From NCBI GenBank assembly GCA_963663605.2, contig CAXXVF010000002.1, positions 1,550,001 through 1,614,000 on the forward strand: DNA of 64,000 nucleotides, read 5' to 3'. Positions 34,420 through 42,522 of the stretch are shown here, piece by piece (the stretch's first letter is position 1; each line of letters opens with the position of its first letter). Below the pieces are notes generated by a model, which saw only the letters and a list, made by a program, of their open reading frames with translations, did no database searches and was not told the DNA's origin. The DNA is from Sporobacter sp963663605 (lineage in GTDB: Bacteria > Bacillota > Clostridia > Oscillospirales > Oscillospiraceae). The position numbers and the translations under genes are program-made.

Positions 34420-34932
34420 TTATGATACCGATCTTTCCGGGTAAACGCCGGTCTCCAGTATTTGTTTCAAGTACATATTGTCCTCTTTCATGTCGTCCAG
34501 AATCAGCTGCCAGTTGGCCTTTTTCTTGGCAATCACGTTGAAGAGCAGCCAATTGAAGATTTTCCCGAAAAAGGTGTCCGGTTTGCCGAATTTTTCAATA
34601 TGCGTAAAGAGGCATCCACCGGCCGCTTTTTCGCCGATAAAATAGATGTGTCCCAAGCCCGACATGGTCTCAAACATAATCTTAAAACCGTCGCCGCTTT
34701 TCTCATGCTGCTGAATAATGCCCGTGATATCATAGGGAACGCCCATGACCAGCTCCTTGAATTGGATTTTATCGCCGACAGCAAAACCGCCCGAGACCTT
34801 TTTGAAATAATCATGATATGGGCTCCACTTAACGAAGTTCTCGTCCAGGGCATTAAGCCAGCCGTACAATTCATCCAGCGGTACAGACAGTTCTACGGAA
34901 TCCCTTAAAGTAATCATATCAACCGTCCTCAT
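34420..34932 (-). CDS. SRPBCC (START-like) small-molecule binding protein
   Basis: 170 residues with the SRPBCC/polyketide-cyclase shape: SVELSVPLDELYGWLNAL at the start, then FVKWSPYHDYFKKVSGG, and the long C-terminal helix (WLLFNVIAKKKANWQLILDD). It binds a hydrophobic ligand. The start overlaps the methyltransferase stop (ATGA), so both are made together, and both are likely to act on one compound. Confidence 0.7.
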   Translation of the reverse strand: MRTVDMITLRDSVELSVPLDELYGWLNALDENFVKWSPYHDYFKKVSGGFAVGDKIQFKELVMGVPYDITGIIQQHEKSGDGFKIMFETMSGLGHIYFIGEKAAGGCLFTHIEKFGKPDTFFGKIFNWLLFNVIAKKKANWQLILDDMKEDNMYLKQILETGVYPERSVS

Positions 34933-35735
34933 CCTATTTTGAGGTGAACCATCTTCACCATATTAAACACATCCGAAAATCGCATTTTGAGCTTTGTAGC
35001 CGACGATATTTTTGAATGAAGATCGGTCAAGCTATAATATTTCCGTTCCTCTATAACAGAAGTTCTGGCGGATAGCTTTTTTACCAGAGCTTTTGTGCTG
35101 TCAACCGAAAAGAACATTTCCGCGTCCTGCCTGCCCATCTTTTTCATATAGTGTCTGGAGCCTTTAATTCCCGAAGAAGAGACCGCGTCGAAAACCAGCT
35201 GCACTTGATCAAATCCGGCCAGATGCTCTATGAAATCGATGACCTGTTCCTCTTTGAAATAGTAGAACAGCCCCGCCGCGACGATCAAGACCGGCCCCTG
35301 CGCCGCCGCCTTCACTTCATCGATCCAAGCATAATCAAACATCGAATAAGGAAGATAGCGGTCACGCTCATTCTCGGGAAAAAATTCGCTTCGCAGCTTC
35401 AGAACATCGGGAAAATCAAGCTCAAACCACTGCGCTTTGCCGTTGTCGTTGCGGCCATACAGTGATTCCAGCCCGCAGCCTACATTAACAATCACGCCGT
35501 TTGGATTTTCTTCCAAAAAAGCCTGAACATAATAATCAACGTTTTTCGAACGGACGGCGCTGGCAAGCAGCGTGTATTCCGTTTGGCCAGACATTTCACG
35601 TGTCTTCTCCGGGAGCTGCTTCATGATGTCAAGGGCCTTTTTGTCGTACAGAATGTCAGGGCAATGCGTTGAGGCATAGATTCGTCCAAGCAGCGGGACA
35701 TACAGGGTTTCAGATACGGTTGTCAATTCCGGCAT
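34929..35735 (-). CDS. LCMT/TcmP-family SAM-dependent O-methyltransferase
   Basis: 268 residues. SAM motif I VNVGCGLESLYGR near residue 85, followed by WFELDFPDVLKLR, the LCMT/Ppm1/TcmP signature (acidic residue binding the ribose), then LIVAAGLFYYFKEEQV. Such enzymes methylate carboxyl or hydroxyl groups of small molecules. AAAGGAAATACTT precedes ATG 35735, which is 13 bases after the TetR gene; the three genes form one operon. Confidence 0.82.
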   Translation of the reverse strand: MPELTTVSETLYVPLLGRIYASTHCPDILYDKKALDIMKQLPEKTREMSGQTEYTLLASAVRSKNVDYYVQAFLEENPNGVIVNVGCGLESLYGRNDNGKAQWFELDFPDVLKLRSEFFPENERDRYLPYSMFDYAWIDEVKAAAQGPVLIVAAGLFYYFKEEQVIDFIEHLAGFDQVQLVFDAVSSSGIKGSRHYMKKMGRQDAEMFFSVDSTKALVKKLSARTSVIEERKYYSLTDLHSKISSATKLKMRFSDVFNMVKMVHLKIG

Positions 35736-35748
35736 AAGTATTTCCTTT

Positions 35749-36396
35749 CTAAAGTGCTCTGTTTAAATCTTTTATAAATTTCTTCTGAATTATCTTCGGC
35801 ACATCCAGAACTGCAGCGGAAAAGCGGATGATAGCGTCGGTAAGCGCGTGGATGTCCTTCTGCTTGTCGCCTTTTTCAAACACATAGTCGTATATCATTT
35901 CACAAATCCCGCCTGTAACATACAGCGCGAGACGCTCGGCTTCCGCGTCCGAGACGCGAAGCCAGGGCAGACTGACTATTGCCGTTTCCCACATGCCCTC
36001 AATCTGTCTTGTAATTCGCTCCCGCAAGTCCAGAACAAACAGTCTGTTATTTATTCCGGCGCTTATGTCGATAGCCTTTTTGCTCTCCTCGAGCGTTTCA
36101 ATGAAAACTGACATCATTCCAGCGATACGCTCTTCGGCTTTCATTGATTCATCATGCAGGAAACCTTCAAGCTTTTCTATGTATTCTTCGATGTAGCTCT
36201 CCATTACCGCATGGTAGATATCCTCTTTTGACGTGAAGTAATAGTAAAACACGCTGGGTGAAACAGATTTCTCCCCAACATTCTGTAAGATATCCTGGAT
36301 GGATGTATTGTCATAGCCCTTCGAAAAAAACGATTGTTTCGCAGCGGCTATGAATTCGTGTTGCCGAATGCTCGGGTCTTTTTTGGGTCGTGCCAT
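35749..36396 (-). CDS. TetR-family repressor
   Basis: 215 residues. ATG 36396 (MARPKKDPS) is chosen because GAGG lies 8 bases upstream; another ATG two codons earlier is too close. N-terminal HTH: FIAAAKQSFFSKGYDNTSIQ and VSPSVFYYYFTSKEDIYHAV, the TetR signature. The C-terminal ligand domain has no clear subfamily. Directly upstream is a perfect palindrome overlapping its own promoter, so it very likely represses its own operon with the methyltransferase and SRPBCC genes, released by a ligand that those enzymes handle. Confidence 0.9.
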   Translation of the reverse strand: MARPKKDPSIRQHEFIAAAKQSFFSKGYDNTSIQDILQNVGEKSVSPSVFYYYFTSKEDIYHAVMESYIEEYIEKLEGFLHDESMKAEERIAGMMSVFIETLEESKKAIDISAGINNRLFVLDLRERITRQIEGMWETAIVSLPWLRVSDAEAERLALYVTGGICEMIYDYVFEKGDKQKDIHALTDAIIRFSAAVLDVPKIIQKKFIKDLNRAL

Positions 36397-36400
36397 AAAC

Positions 36401-36441
36401 ATATCCTCGTTTATAGAATAACATTCTATAAACGAGGATAT
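36401..36441. promoter_or_regulatory. Perfect 19-bp-arm operator of the TetR operon
   Basis: ATATCCTCGTTTATAGAAT (36401-36419) is mirrored exactly at 36423-36441 with three bases between. It covers the -10 element and the ribosome site of the TetR gene. Confidence 0.85.
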
Positions 36442-36463
36442 AACAAACTCTTCTCAATGTCAA
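36435..36463 (-). promoter_or_regulatory. Promoter of the TetR operon
   Basis: On the minus strand TTGACA (36463-36458), 17 bases, TATCCT (36440-36435). The -10 lies inside the operator palindrome. Confidence 0.75.
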
Positions 36464-36487
36464 GATAATACTTGAATAATAATGTAG

Positions 36488-36742
36488 CTATTCCGCAGCA
36501 TCACCGGAAAGATTAATGTCATATACGTCGAACACATCTCCCGGCTTGGGCTTTAGTTCTGTTGACAAGAACTTTTCAATGTTGAAAGCGTTGCACGGGT
36601 CATAATCGGACAGGTATGTGTAGTTTGGGTGCTTTGTGATATCGTACTTGTAAGACAGGAAGGGACGGACGCGGCGAAGCTGGAGGATACATTTGCCGCC
36701 GTCATGATTGCTTTCAGGGAATTGATTGGAGAATTGCCTCAT
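36488..36742 (-). pseudogene. C-terminal relic of a second VirD4/TraG coupling protein
   Basis: 84 residues reading GGKCILQLRRVRPFLSYKYD then HPNYTYLSDYDPCNAFNIEK and LKPKPGDVF. This is the conserved tail of Tn916/Tn1549-type TraG coupling proteins, a different lineage from the intact one at 26211. Only the tail is left. Its ATG overlaps the MarR stop codon by chance of the join. It shows that another conjugative element was once here. Confidence 0.65.
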
Positions 36743-37185
36743 GAAAGGTCAGGAAGATTTTCATCTGATACAGCGATAAAACCCAATATCCCTTCGATTT
36801 GATCCGGACTTAAATCATTCAAATAAGCGATTATTTTATCACATAGGCCCCGGTGAAATTCTTTGTGGCTTTCATAGGCCACTTTCCCTTGTTCGGTCAG
36901 CCTGAAATAAACTTCCTTCTTATTGGTTTCTATCTTATATTTTTCTATGAGTTTTTTCTTCAGTAGTTTATCCGCTACCTGAGTTATAGCTCCGTTTGAT
37001 ATGTGCAGCTTATCGGATAACTGCGAGGCATTTATTTCGCTGTCGATTCCTATGGCGTCGATGAAGTGGATTTCAGATTGGTGCAACAGCTCAGAAGTTC
37101 CAAAGCTTCTGGGCTTTTTGTCGTTAGAATTGATCTTATATTGCAGGGCTGCCATTCTTTCCATTATCTTTTGATAATCATCCAT
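36739..37185 (-). CDS. MarR-family regulator
   Basis: 148 residues from ATG 37185 (GGAG 8 bases upstream; the GTG two codons earlier is less likely). Winged-helix core: FIDAIGIDSEINASQLSDKL, ISNGAITQVADKLLKKKLIE, EVYFRLTEQGKVAY. It is the second gene of an operon with the flavoferredoxin gene upstream, 15 bases apart. Two MarR-like palindromes in front of that operon point to autoregulation. Confidence 0.85.
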   Translation of the reverse strand: MDDYQKIMERMAALQYKINSNDKKPRSFGTSELLHQSEIHFIDAIGIDSEINASQLSDKLHISNGAITQVADKLLKKKLIEKYKIETNKKEVYFRLTEQGKVAYESHKEFHRGLCDKIIAYLNDLSPDQIEGILGFIAVSDENLPDLS

Positions 37186-37200
37186 TTTCACAGCTCCGTA

Positions 37201-38052
37201 TTACAGATATATTTTGCTTTCCATCTGATCGATTTCTTCTTTTGTCGTATTGTGCATTTTCAGTTTGTTATCCCATGTGCCGGATATATCGTTCGTATGC
37301 AAAACCCTGTCCGGGCAGTTTGCGATGCATCTGAAGCAGGCTATACAGGAGGTGGGGTCTGCAATCCCTTTTTCGGCGTCCATGGCATTTGTCGGGCAGA
37401 GTTTTTCACACAACATGCACATGGAACAACTCCGGGAGTCCCTGCTCGGAAGCTGCGTTATCAATTGGAATCTGAAATTTTCGGCCATATCCAATTGTTC
37501 GGAAGGATACATAGGCTTATCAAAATCACAAATTGTATTCGGATCTTCGCCGGTAAATCTTTTCAGTGTTTTGTATGTGTATTCCTCCGCAGCTTCAAAG
37601 TCCTCTTGGTTTGGGCGTCCTTCGGCCGCCTGCCAGCCGCAGCGGTTGAATGTATGTACGCCCAGAAATTCAGCGGTAGACACAAGGATGAAGCTGCGTT
37701 TTTCCAGCAACTCCTTCATGTAATAATGGGCGGGGTCTTTTCCGAAACCGCCAAAGGTAAAAAATACCGAGCATTTCTTTCCGTCGCCGTCGAGTTTTTC
37801 AAGCCACCGCCTGCAAACGCGGGGCGCTCTTAATGAATAGATCGGAAATCCGAATATAACGGCATTATACTTACTGAGTGATATCTGTTCTAATCTGCTT
37901 TCGTGAGACGTGATATCAATTTTGGTAACGAAAATATCCTGATTTTCTACACAGTTTCCTATCGTATCCGCAATCTTCTTTGTGTTTTCGGTTGCGGAAA
38001 AATATATGAGTGCAATTTTTAAAGGATTCGGATTGCGCTTATCCACAGTCAT
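37201..38052 (-). CDS. EFR1-family flavodoxin-ferredoxin fusion
   Basis: 283 residues from ATG 38052; a GTG four codons upstream is possible. The N-terminal flavodoxin-like domain has IALIYFSATENTKKIAD (FMN phosphate loop) and FGFPIYSLRAPR. The C-terminal part carries two 4Fe-4S motifs, CSMCMLCEKLCP and CIACFRCIANCP. This is the EFR1 family of clostridia, a cytoplasmic electron carrier/oxidoreductase. It leads an operon with a MarR regulator. Confidence 0.88.
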   Translation of the reverse strand: MTVDKRNPNPLKIALIYFSATENTKKIADTIGNCVENQDIFVTKIDITSHESRLEQISLSKYNAVIFGFPIYSLRAPRVCRRWLEKLDGDGKKCSVFFTFGGFGKDPAHYYMKELLEKRSFILVSTAEFLGVHTFNRCGWQAAEGRPNQEDFEAAEEYTYKTLKRFTGEDPNTICDFDKPMYPSEQLDMAENFRFQLITQLPSRDSRSCSMCMLCEKLCPTNAMDAEKGIADPTSCIACFRCIANCPDRVLHTNDISGTWDNKLKMHNTTKEEIDQMESKIYL

Positions 38053-38077
38053 CAATACAATCACTCCATTCTGTTTG

Positions 38078-38137
38078 TTTTAGTAACTAAAATATAATTT
38101 AAAAAAACTCTTTGTCAACAATTTTTAGTAGCTAAAA
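38078..38137. promoter_or_regulatory. Two MarR-type operators and promoter for the EFR1-MarR operon
   Basis: TTTTAGTAACTAAAA (38078-38092, perfect palindrome) and TTTTAGTAGCTAAAA (38123-38137, one mismatch) are 45 bases apart. Between them on the minus strand lies TTGACA, 16 bases, TATATT. The same half site in both copies flanking a promoter is the layout of an autoregulated MarR operon. Confidence 0.75.
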
Positions 38138-38255
38138 CATTTGCGCTATGTTTTATTGCAAAATATCAGGCTGCGTGATGAAATAGATTAAACTTGACTA
38201 ATGCTAAAATGGTAATGCTCACAAACGGTTTGCCGCGTCGCGCCCGAACTGACGG

Positions 38256-38460
38256 CTATTTGACGGTGTTGAAGCTCAGGCTCTTCGGCCTCGGGATTTC
38301 TTTGTAGTTGGCCATCTCATGACCTCCTGAATTAATTCACTTCGTTAAGAGCGTAAATTCGATTTTACAGCAGAAAAATCTGAGTTGTGGTGGGTGTCAA
38401 ATCTAAGCGACGCGGGTGTCAATTTCGTGCAACGCTGCAAATCGGTGCCGCCGTATTCAC
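38256..38460 (-). mobile_element. Probable remnant of an IS21-family element
   Basis: On the minus strand AGGAGGTCATGAG precedes an ATG at 38315 opening MANYKEIPRPKSLSFNTVK and a stop. This resembles the start of IstA transposases (M.KYREILRLKSLGF). Just beside it are repeated TGTCAA-type blocks (38395-38470, GGGTGTCAA twice) like IS21 termini. No transposase body remains. The rest of the 38.1-38.68 kb gap shows nothing else that I can identify. Confidence 0.4.
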
Positions 38461-38676
38461 TTTTGACCAAACGGAATTTCACCTTGTTATCCGACTTTTT
38501 CAAGGTCGATAGAGTATTTCATCGTTTGTCTCCCGTCCTATTCACAAAAATGTTATTACGACTTTTTATGCTGCTTTTGCTCACTGGTATGGCTTTTCAG
38601 TATTAGTCGAGATAACATTTTTGTCGGGATACCCGGTGCCTGGTATCAGCACGCTTATCTTCGCTACCGACATCAA

Positions 38677-39645
38677 TTACTTTTTAGTATGGAGTAGTAT
38701 TCTATACTCCCTAGGCAAAAGCCCAATATGCCGCTTGAACAGTTCTGAAAACCGTCCGGCATGGGCATAGCCGGTAATTCGGGCAATCTCTTTTACTTCT
38801 AAATCCGTGTTCATCAGCATTTGTTCTGCGTGACTGATACGTTTGTTTTGTATATATTCAGTGACAGTGCAGTGATAAGTTTCCCTAAAGGCGTATTTGA
38901 ACTTCGTTGCGCCCATGCAGGCGATACGGGCCAACTGTTCCAGCCGGATATTCTTTGCGTAATGATCGTCGATGTATGCCGCAACAACCCGTAGCTTCTC
39001 CATATCATGCTCAGACACATTTTTAGGGGGCAGGGCTTTTTTGTGAAGATCCTGTCCCTTTGTTCTATCCACAATCAGGGAAACTGCCTCGGCAACCTTG
39101 CTTTCGTAATAGAGTTCTGCCGCTGTACCATTTCCCCGGTATGCTTCCAGTTGTCTAAGAAGCAACATCATTTCAGGAAAAGCAATTATTCCGTTAATGG
39201 CGGAAAACGCGGCCCCCGGATTTTCAAACTCACCCGGATATCGCGCGTTCAATATTTTCTCGTAATATGCCGGGAAAATGTTGATACCAACGGAGCGTAT
39301 GGGAATATCTTTGTGGTATATTGCTTCATATTTTTCTCCGGATGCCGCATATCCGGTGATATTATTGCAGGAGATACGCCGGTATGGATTCAGCATTTCG
39401 CCCGATATGGAGGAGTAGCACATCACGCTCATGCAGACGAGATTATCAGATTCCATGAACTCATCTTCCCAAAAGGTAACATCCGCAACCGAAATATAAA
39501 ACTGATCTTCCTTTGCGTAGTACCAGTAATAGCCTTTACCTTTGTGGGCCGGGACCTCGTAATAGGTTCCGTGGCGTTCAGACAGCCCCGCGTGAAAGTT
39601 AAGTTTTCTAAGCGACGGAAGTAACAATTCTTTTTGTAAATTCAT
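38677..39645 (-). CDS. AraC-family activator of the transporter cluster
   Basis: 322 residues. The C-terminal 100 residues are the AraC double HTH (IRLEQLARIACMGATKFKYA, VTEYIQNKRISHAEQMLMNT, IARITGYAHAGRFSELFKRH). The N-terminal part is a ligand-sensing domain. It is divergent from the MptD-ECF-ABC cluster, 164 bases apart, the standard arrangement for a local activator. Regulators of this YbtA/PchR-like type often sense siderophores. That is inference. Confidence 0.85.
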   Translation of the reverse strand: MNLQKELLLPSLRKLNFHAGLSERHGTYYEVPAHKGKGYYWYYAKEDQFYISVADVTFWEDEFMESDNLVCMSVMCYSSISGEMLNPYRRISCNNITGYAASGEKYEAIYHKDIPIRSVGINIFPAYYEKILNARYPGEFENPGAAFSAINGIIAFPEMMLLLRQLEAYRGNGTAAELYYESKVAEAVSLIVDRTKGQDLHKKALPPKNVSEHDMEKLRVVAAYIDDHYAKNIRLEQLARIACMGATKFKYAFRETYHCTVTEYIQNKRISHAEQMLMNTDLEVKEIARITGYAHAGRFSELFKRHIGLLPREYRILLHTKK

Positions 39646-39749
39646 ATTCCTCTCCTGACTATCACGATCAGCCGAATCTTCGTCACGAAAGGCCGAACGT
39701 GCGCAATCCGTATTGACCGGAGTTTGGTGTTAAGGATAGACTGTTTCAA

Positions 39750-39765
39750 GTTAGTCATATCTAAC
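39750..39765. promoter_or_regulatory. Inverted repeat in the AraC/transporter intergenic region
   Basis: GTTAG-TCATAT-CTAAC lies 45 bases before the first transporter gene. Its arms resemble part of the DtxR-type iron box, and a DtxR-family gene ends this cluster. Candidate operator only. Confidence 0.35.
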
Positions 39766-39809
39766 CGCATTATAGCATTAAAACATTAGAACCACAAGGA
39801 GGAATAGTT

Positions 39810-40424
39810 ATGTCCAACAAGGCAAACATCGAAAAGGCCAGAGGAAACCGCTGGAAAATGAAGGATTTCATTACGCTGGCCATATTCAATATCATCATTC
39901 TTGTCATACTGAACGTATCGGTCATGGTGGCTAATCTGCTCTTTACGCCAACCGGCGCTTTCTATGTCGGAGGCGTGTTGCCCGGCTTGGTGGGCGGTCC
40001 GTTCTATATGGTGATGGCCGACCGCATAGGCAAGCGCGGCGTCCTTTTTCTTTCCATGCTGCTGGCGGGCATTATGCTTGCGGCGATGGGCTTTGTATAT
40101 TACCTGATTGCGCTTGCCGTGCTCGGGCTGATCGGGGAACTTGCCATGCTTGGAAAAAACAGCTATAGAAAGCCGTTGCGAAATATCATTGGATATTGCA
40201 TTTATGCAATGTCCTTTGGGTTGATCGGCGTGCTCCCGCTCTTGTTCTTCCGTGAACAATATCTCACCGCAATGGGTGAAAAGAATCTTGAGCAGGCATT
40301 GTTATACGGTCAGCCTGGGCCTGTAGCTATAGCGCTCTTTGTTTTTATTGTCTGCTCTGTGGGAGGGGGATTGATTGGAATCCAGATCCTCAAGCGCCAT
40401 GTAAAAAAGGCAAAGCTTATATGA
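39810..40424 (+). CDS. MptD-like ECF transporter S component
   Basis: 204 residues, six membrane helices with a polar N-terminus. Motifs LTPTGAFYVGGVLPGLVGGP-like (family MptD/trep_strep) fit S components of energy-coupling factor transporters. It gives substrate specificity. AAGGAGGAATAGTT is the ribosome site. The stop overlaps the EcfT start (ATGA). Confidence 0.75.
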   Translation: MSNKANIEKARGNRWKMKDFITLAIFNIIILVILNVSVMVANLLFTPTGAFYVGGVLPGLVGGPFYMVMADRIGKRGVLFLSMLLAGIMLAAMGFVYYLIALAVLGLIGELAMLGKNSYRKPLRNIIGYCIYAMSFGLIGVLPLLFFREQYLTAMGEKNLEQALLYGQPGPVAIALFVFIVCSVGGGLIGIQILKRHVKKAKLI

Positions 40425-41110
40425 TCTATTTGGACCCACGCACTCATTTTGCGCTTGTGCTTTTGTCGGGTTGTGCATCGTTTCTCTACGAAGGAACAAC
40501 GGCGTTGTATTTGCTATACCTGCTAAGTGCGGTCTTTTTGGCATTGTGCGGAAAGTCGTTGAGGGCGCTTAAATGCACGGCCGTTTTTATACTTATCCAA
40601 ACCATACTGAGTCTTTCCTCCGCAGCACGAATCGGATCATTCGGGATCGTCCTTTTCCTGATTTGCCGGATGATGCCGCCTGCTTTGATGGGTATGGCGC
40701 TGTTGACCCGTTCTCACAGCGCTATTCTATGCGCCGGAGAGCGAATGCGCATACCTCGGCAAATCATGCTGATGGTATGCATCCTGCTGCGGTTTTTCCC
40801 CGTGCTGCTTTTAGAGATGCGGACAATCGGAAACGGAATACGTGCCAGGAGCATTTTGCCGCACTGGTACGATATCCTGTTGCACCCGGCCATGAGCTAC
40901 GAATGCTTTGTTCTCCCGCTGATGATACGCGCATTAAAGCTGTCAGGTGAACTGGCCTGCGCCGCTGAAATGCGCGGAATAGAATCTTCGGCTAAACGAA
41001 CAACGGTTCATCCCGTCGGTTTTCACTTGCGGGATATCCTGATCTTTACCCTTTTTAACTTTTACATTGCCGGTACTTTCATTATTGGAGGTACAGAATG
41101 GTTGAACTGA
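40421..41110 (+). CDS. EcfT-like transmembrane component
   Basis: 229 residues with hydrophobic helices in the first 110 residues and a cytoplasmic coupling region (LLRFFPVLLLEMRTIGNGIR, ALKLSGELACAAEMRGIESS). The last has the AxxxRG motif (AAEMRGI) that contacts the ATPases in EcfT. It overlaps the ATPase gene by 13 bases. Confidence 0.8.
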   Translation: MIYLDPRTHFALVLLSGCASFLYEGTTALYLLYLLSAVFLALCGKSLRALKCTAVFILIQTILSLSSAARIGSFGIVLFLICRMMPPALMGMALLTRSHSAILCAGERMRIPRQIMLMVCILLRFFPVLLLEMRTIGNGIRARSILPHWYDILLHPAMSYECFVLPLMIRALKLSGELACAAEMRGIESSAKRTTVHPVGFHLRDILIFTLFNFYIAGTFIIGGTEWLN

Positions 41111-42522
41111 AAAACGTGAGCTTTACCTATGGCGAAGCGGAAAGTGATGTGCTGTACAATACCGGCGTGTATGATATCTCACTTAACATCGCCAGGGGGC
41201 GGTGCGTGGTATTGTGCGGACGCTCCGGTTCGGGAAAAAGCACACTTCTGCGATTGATCGGCGGCCTTGCGCCGGGGTTCTTTCCGGGGGAACTTGCCGG
41301 TGAGGTGCTTTTGGACGGAAAAGAAGCCGCCGGGCTTTCTTCGGATGAAAGAGCAAAAATGCTTGGCATGGTGTTTCAAGACCCGCGCAGCCAGTTTTTT
41401 ATGGATAACGTATTGGATGAGCTGGCGTTCACCGCCGACAACCTGGGTATGCCGCCCAAGGAAACAAAAGCCCTTCTGGAAAGGCAGGCTGAAAAGCTGC
41501 ATATTGCTCATCTGCTTGACCAGAATTTGAGCGACCTTTCCAGTGGACAGAAGCAGCGTGTTGCCATTGCGGCCGCGTCGTTATTGTTGCCGTCGGTCAT
41601 GCTTTTGGACGAGCCGACAGCCAATCTGGATGAGAAATCAACAGCGGAGTTGCTGGATATTTTGACCCGGTTAAAAAACAGCGGCATCACTCTTATTGTC
41701 AGTGAGCACCGGCTGCAAACTTTCCTGCCGGTCGCGGATCAATACGTTTGTATGGATGCGGGCCGGATCGCACAGCTGTGGAGCCCTACAGAATTTCGAA
41801 GCCTGACCACGGAGCAGATACGCCCGTATGGGTTGCGGCATCCTCGAATGCAGATGGATTGCGCTTCGGTAAGCGAGTGTTCAAACGAAAACCTGTGCCT
41901 GGAATGCAGGAGCATCGGCTACCGCTACAGGAATGGGGATGGTATAGAAAACGTTACCCTGCGTTTCCCGCAAGGCAGCGTCACCGCTTTGACCGGAGAA
42001 AATGGAGCGGGGAAAACAACGCTATGCAAAGTCTTATGCGGTCTGATGCGACCGAAGCAGGGTACCGTTCTGCTTTGCGGCCGCAGGCAATCCCGCTCTG
42101 CTTTGCGTGTCACCAGCCATTTCGTTATGCAGGATGCGGACTATCAGCTTTACACCGACAGCGTGGGCAATGAACTGCTGCTCGGCAAAAAAGTGACGGA
42201 GGAGAGCAAAATGCGTGCCTTTGAGGCGCTGGATGCTTTTGGGCTGCGGGAAGTCAAGGATAGGCACCCCGCTTCGCTCTCCGGCGGGCAAAAACAGCGT
42301 GTCGTCCTTGCCGCTGCCTATTGTTCCGATGCGCAGTTGATCGTATTGGACGAGCCGACCAGCGGGCAGGACGGCGATAACCTCCTCAAAACAGCGGTTT
42401 GGATCAGGAAACTCGCACAGGAGGGGCGGACTGTTATTGTCATCACCCATGATAAACTGCTGGAATCACTGGTATGCGACCGTTGTGTGCAAATGGAAAA
42501 GGAAGAGGAGAATAATAGATGA
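41098..42522 (+). CDS. Double ABC ATPase (EcfA-EcfA' fusion)
   Basis: 474 residues with two ATPase domains in one chain. First: Walker A GRSGSGKST near residue 42, signature LSSGQKQR, Walker B MLLDEPTANLD. Second: GENGAGKTT near 300, LSGGQKQR, IVLDEPTSGQD. Fused ATPases with one EcfT and one S component form a complete ECF importer. The stop overlaps the next start. Confidence 0.9.
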   Translation: MVELKNVSFTYGEAESDVLYNTGVYDISLNIARGRCVVLCGRSGSGKSTLLRLIGGLAPGFFPGELAGEVLLDGKEAAGLSSDERAKMLGMVFQDPRSQFFMDNVLDELAFTADNLGMPPKETKALLERQAEKLHIAHLLDQNLSDLSSGQKQRVAIAAASLLLPSVMLLDEPTANLDEKSTAELLDILTRLKNSGITLIVSEHRLQTFLPVADQYVCMDAGRIAQLWSPTEFRSLTTEQIRPYGLRHPRMQMDCASVSECSNENLCLECRSIGYRYRNGDGIENVTLRFPQGSVTALTGENGAGKTTLCKVLCGLMRPKQGTVLLCGRRQSRSALRVTSHFVMQDADYQLYTDSVGNELLLGKKVTEESKMRAFEALDAFGLREVKDRHPASLSGGQKQRVVLAAAYCSDAQLIVLDEPTSGQDGDNLLKTAVWIRKLAQEGRTVIVITHDKLLESLVCDRCVQMEKEEENNR

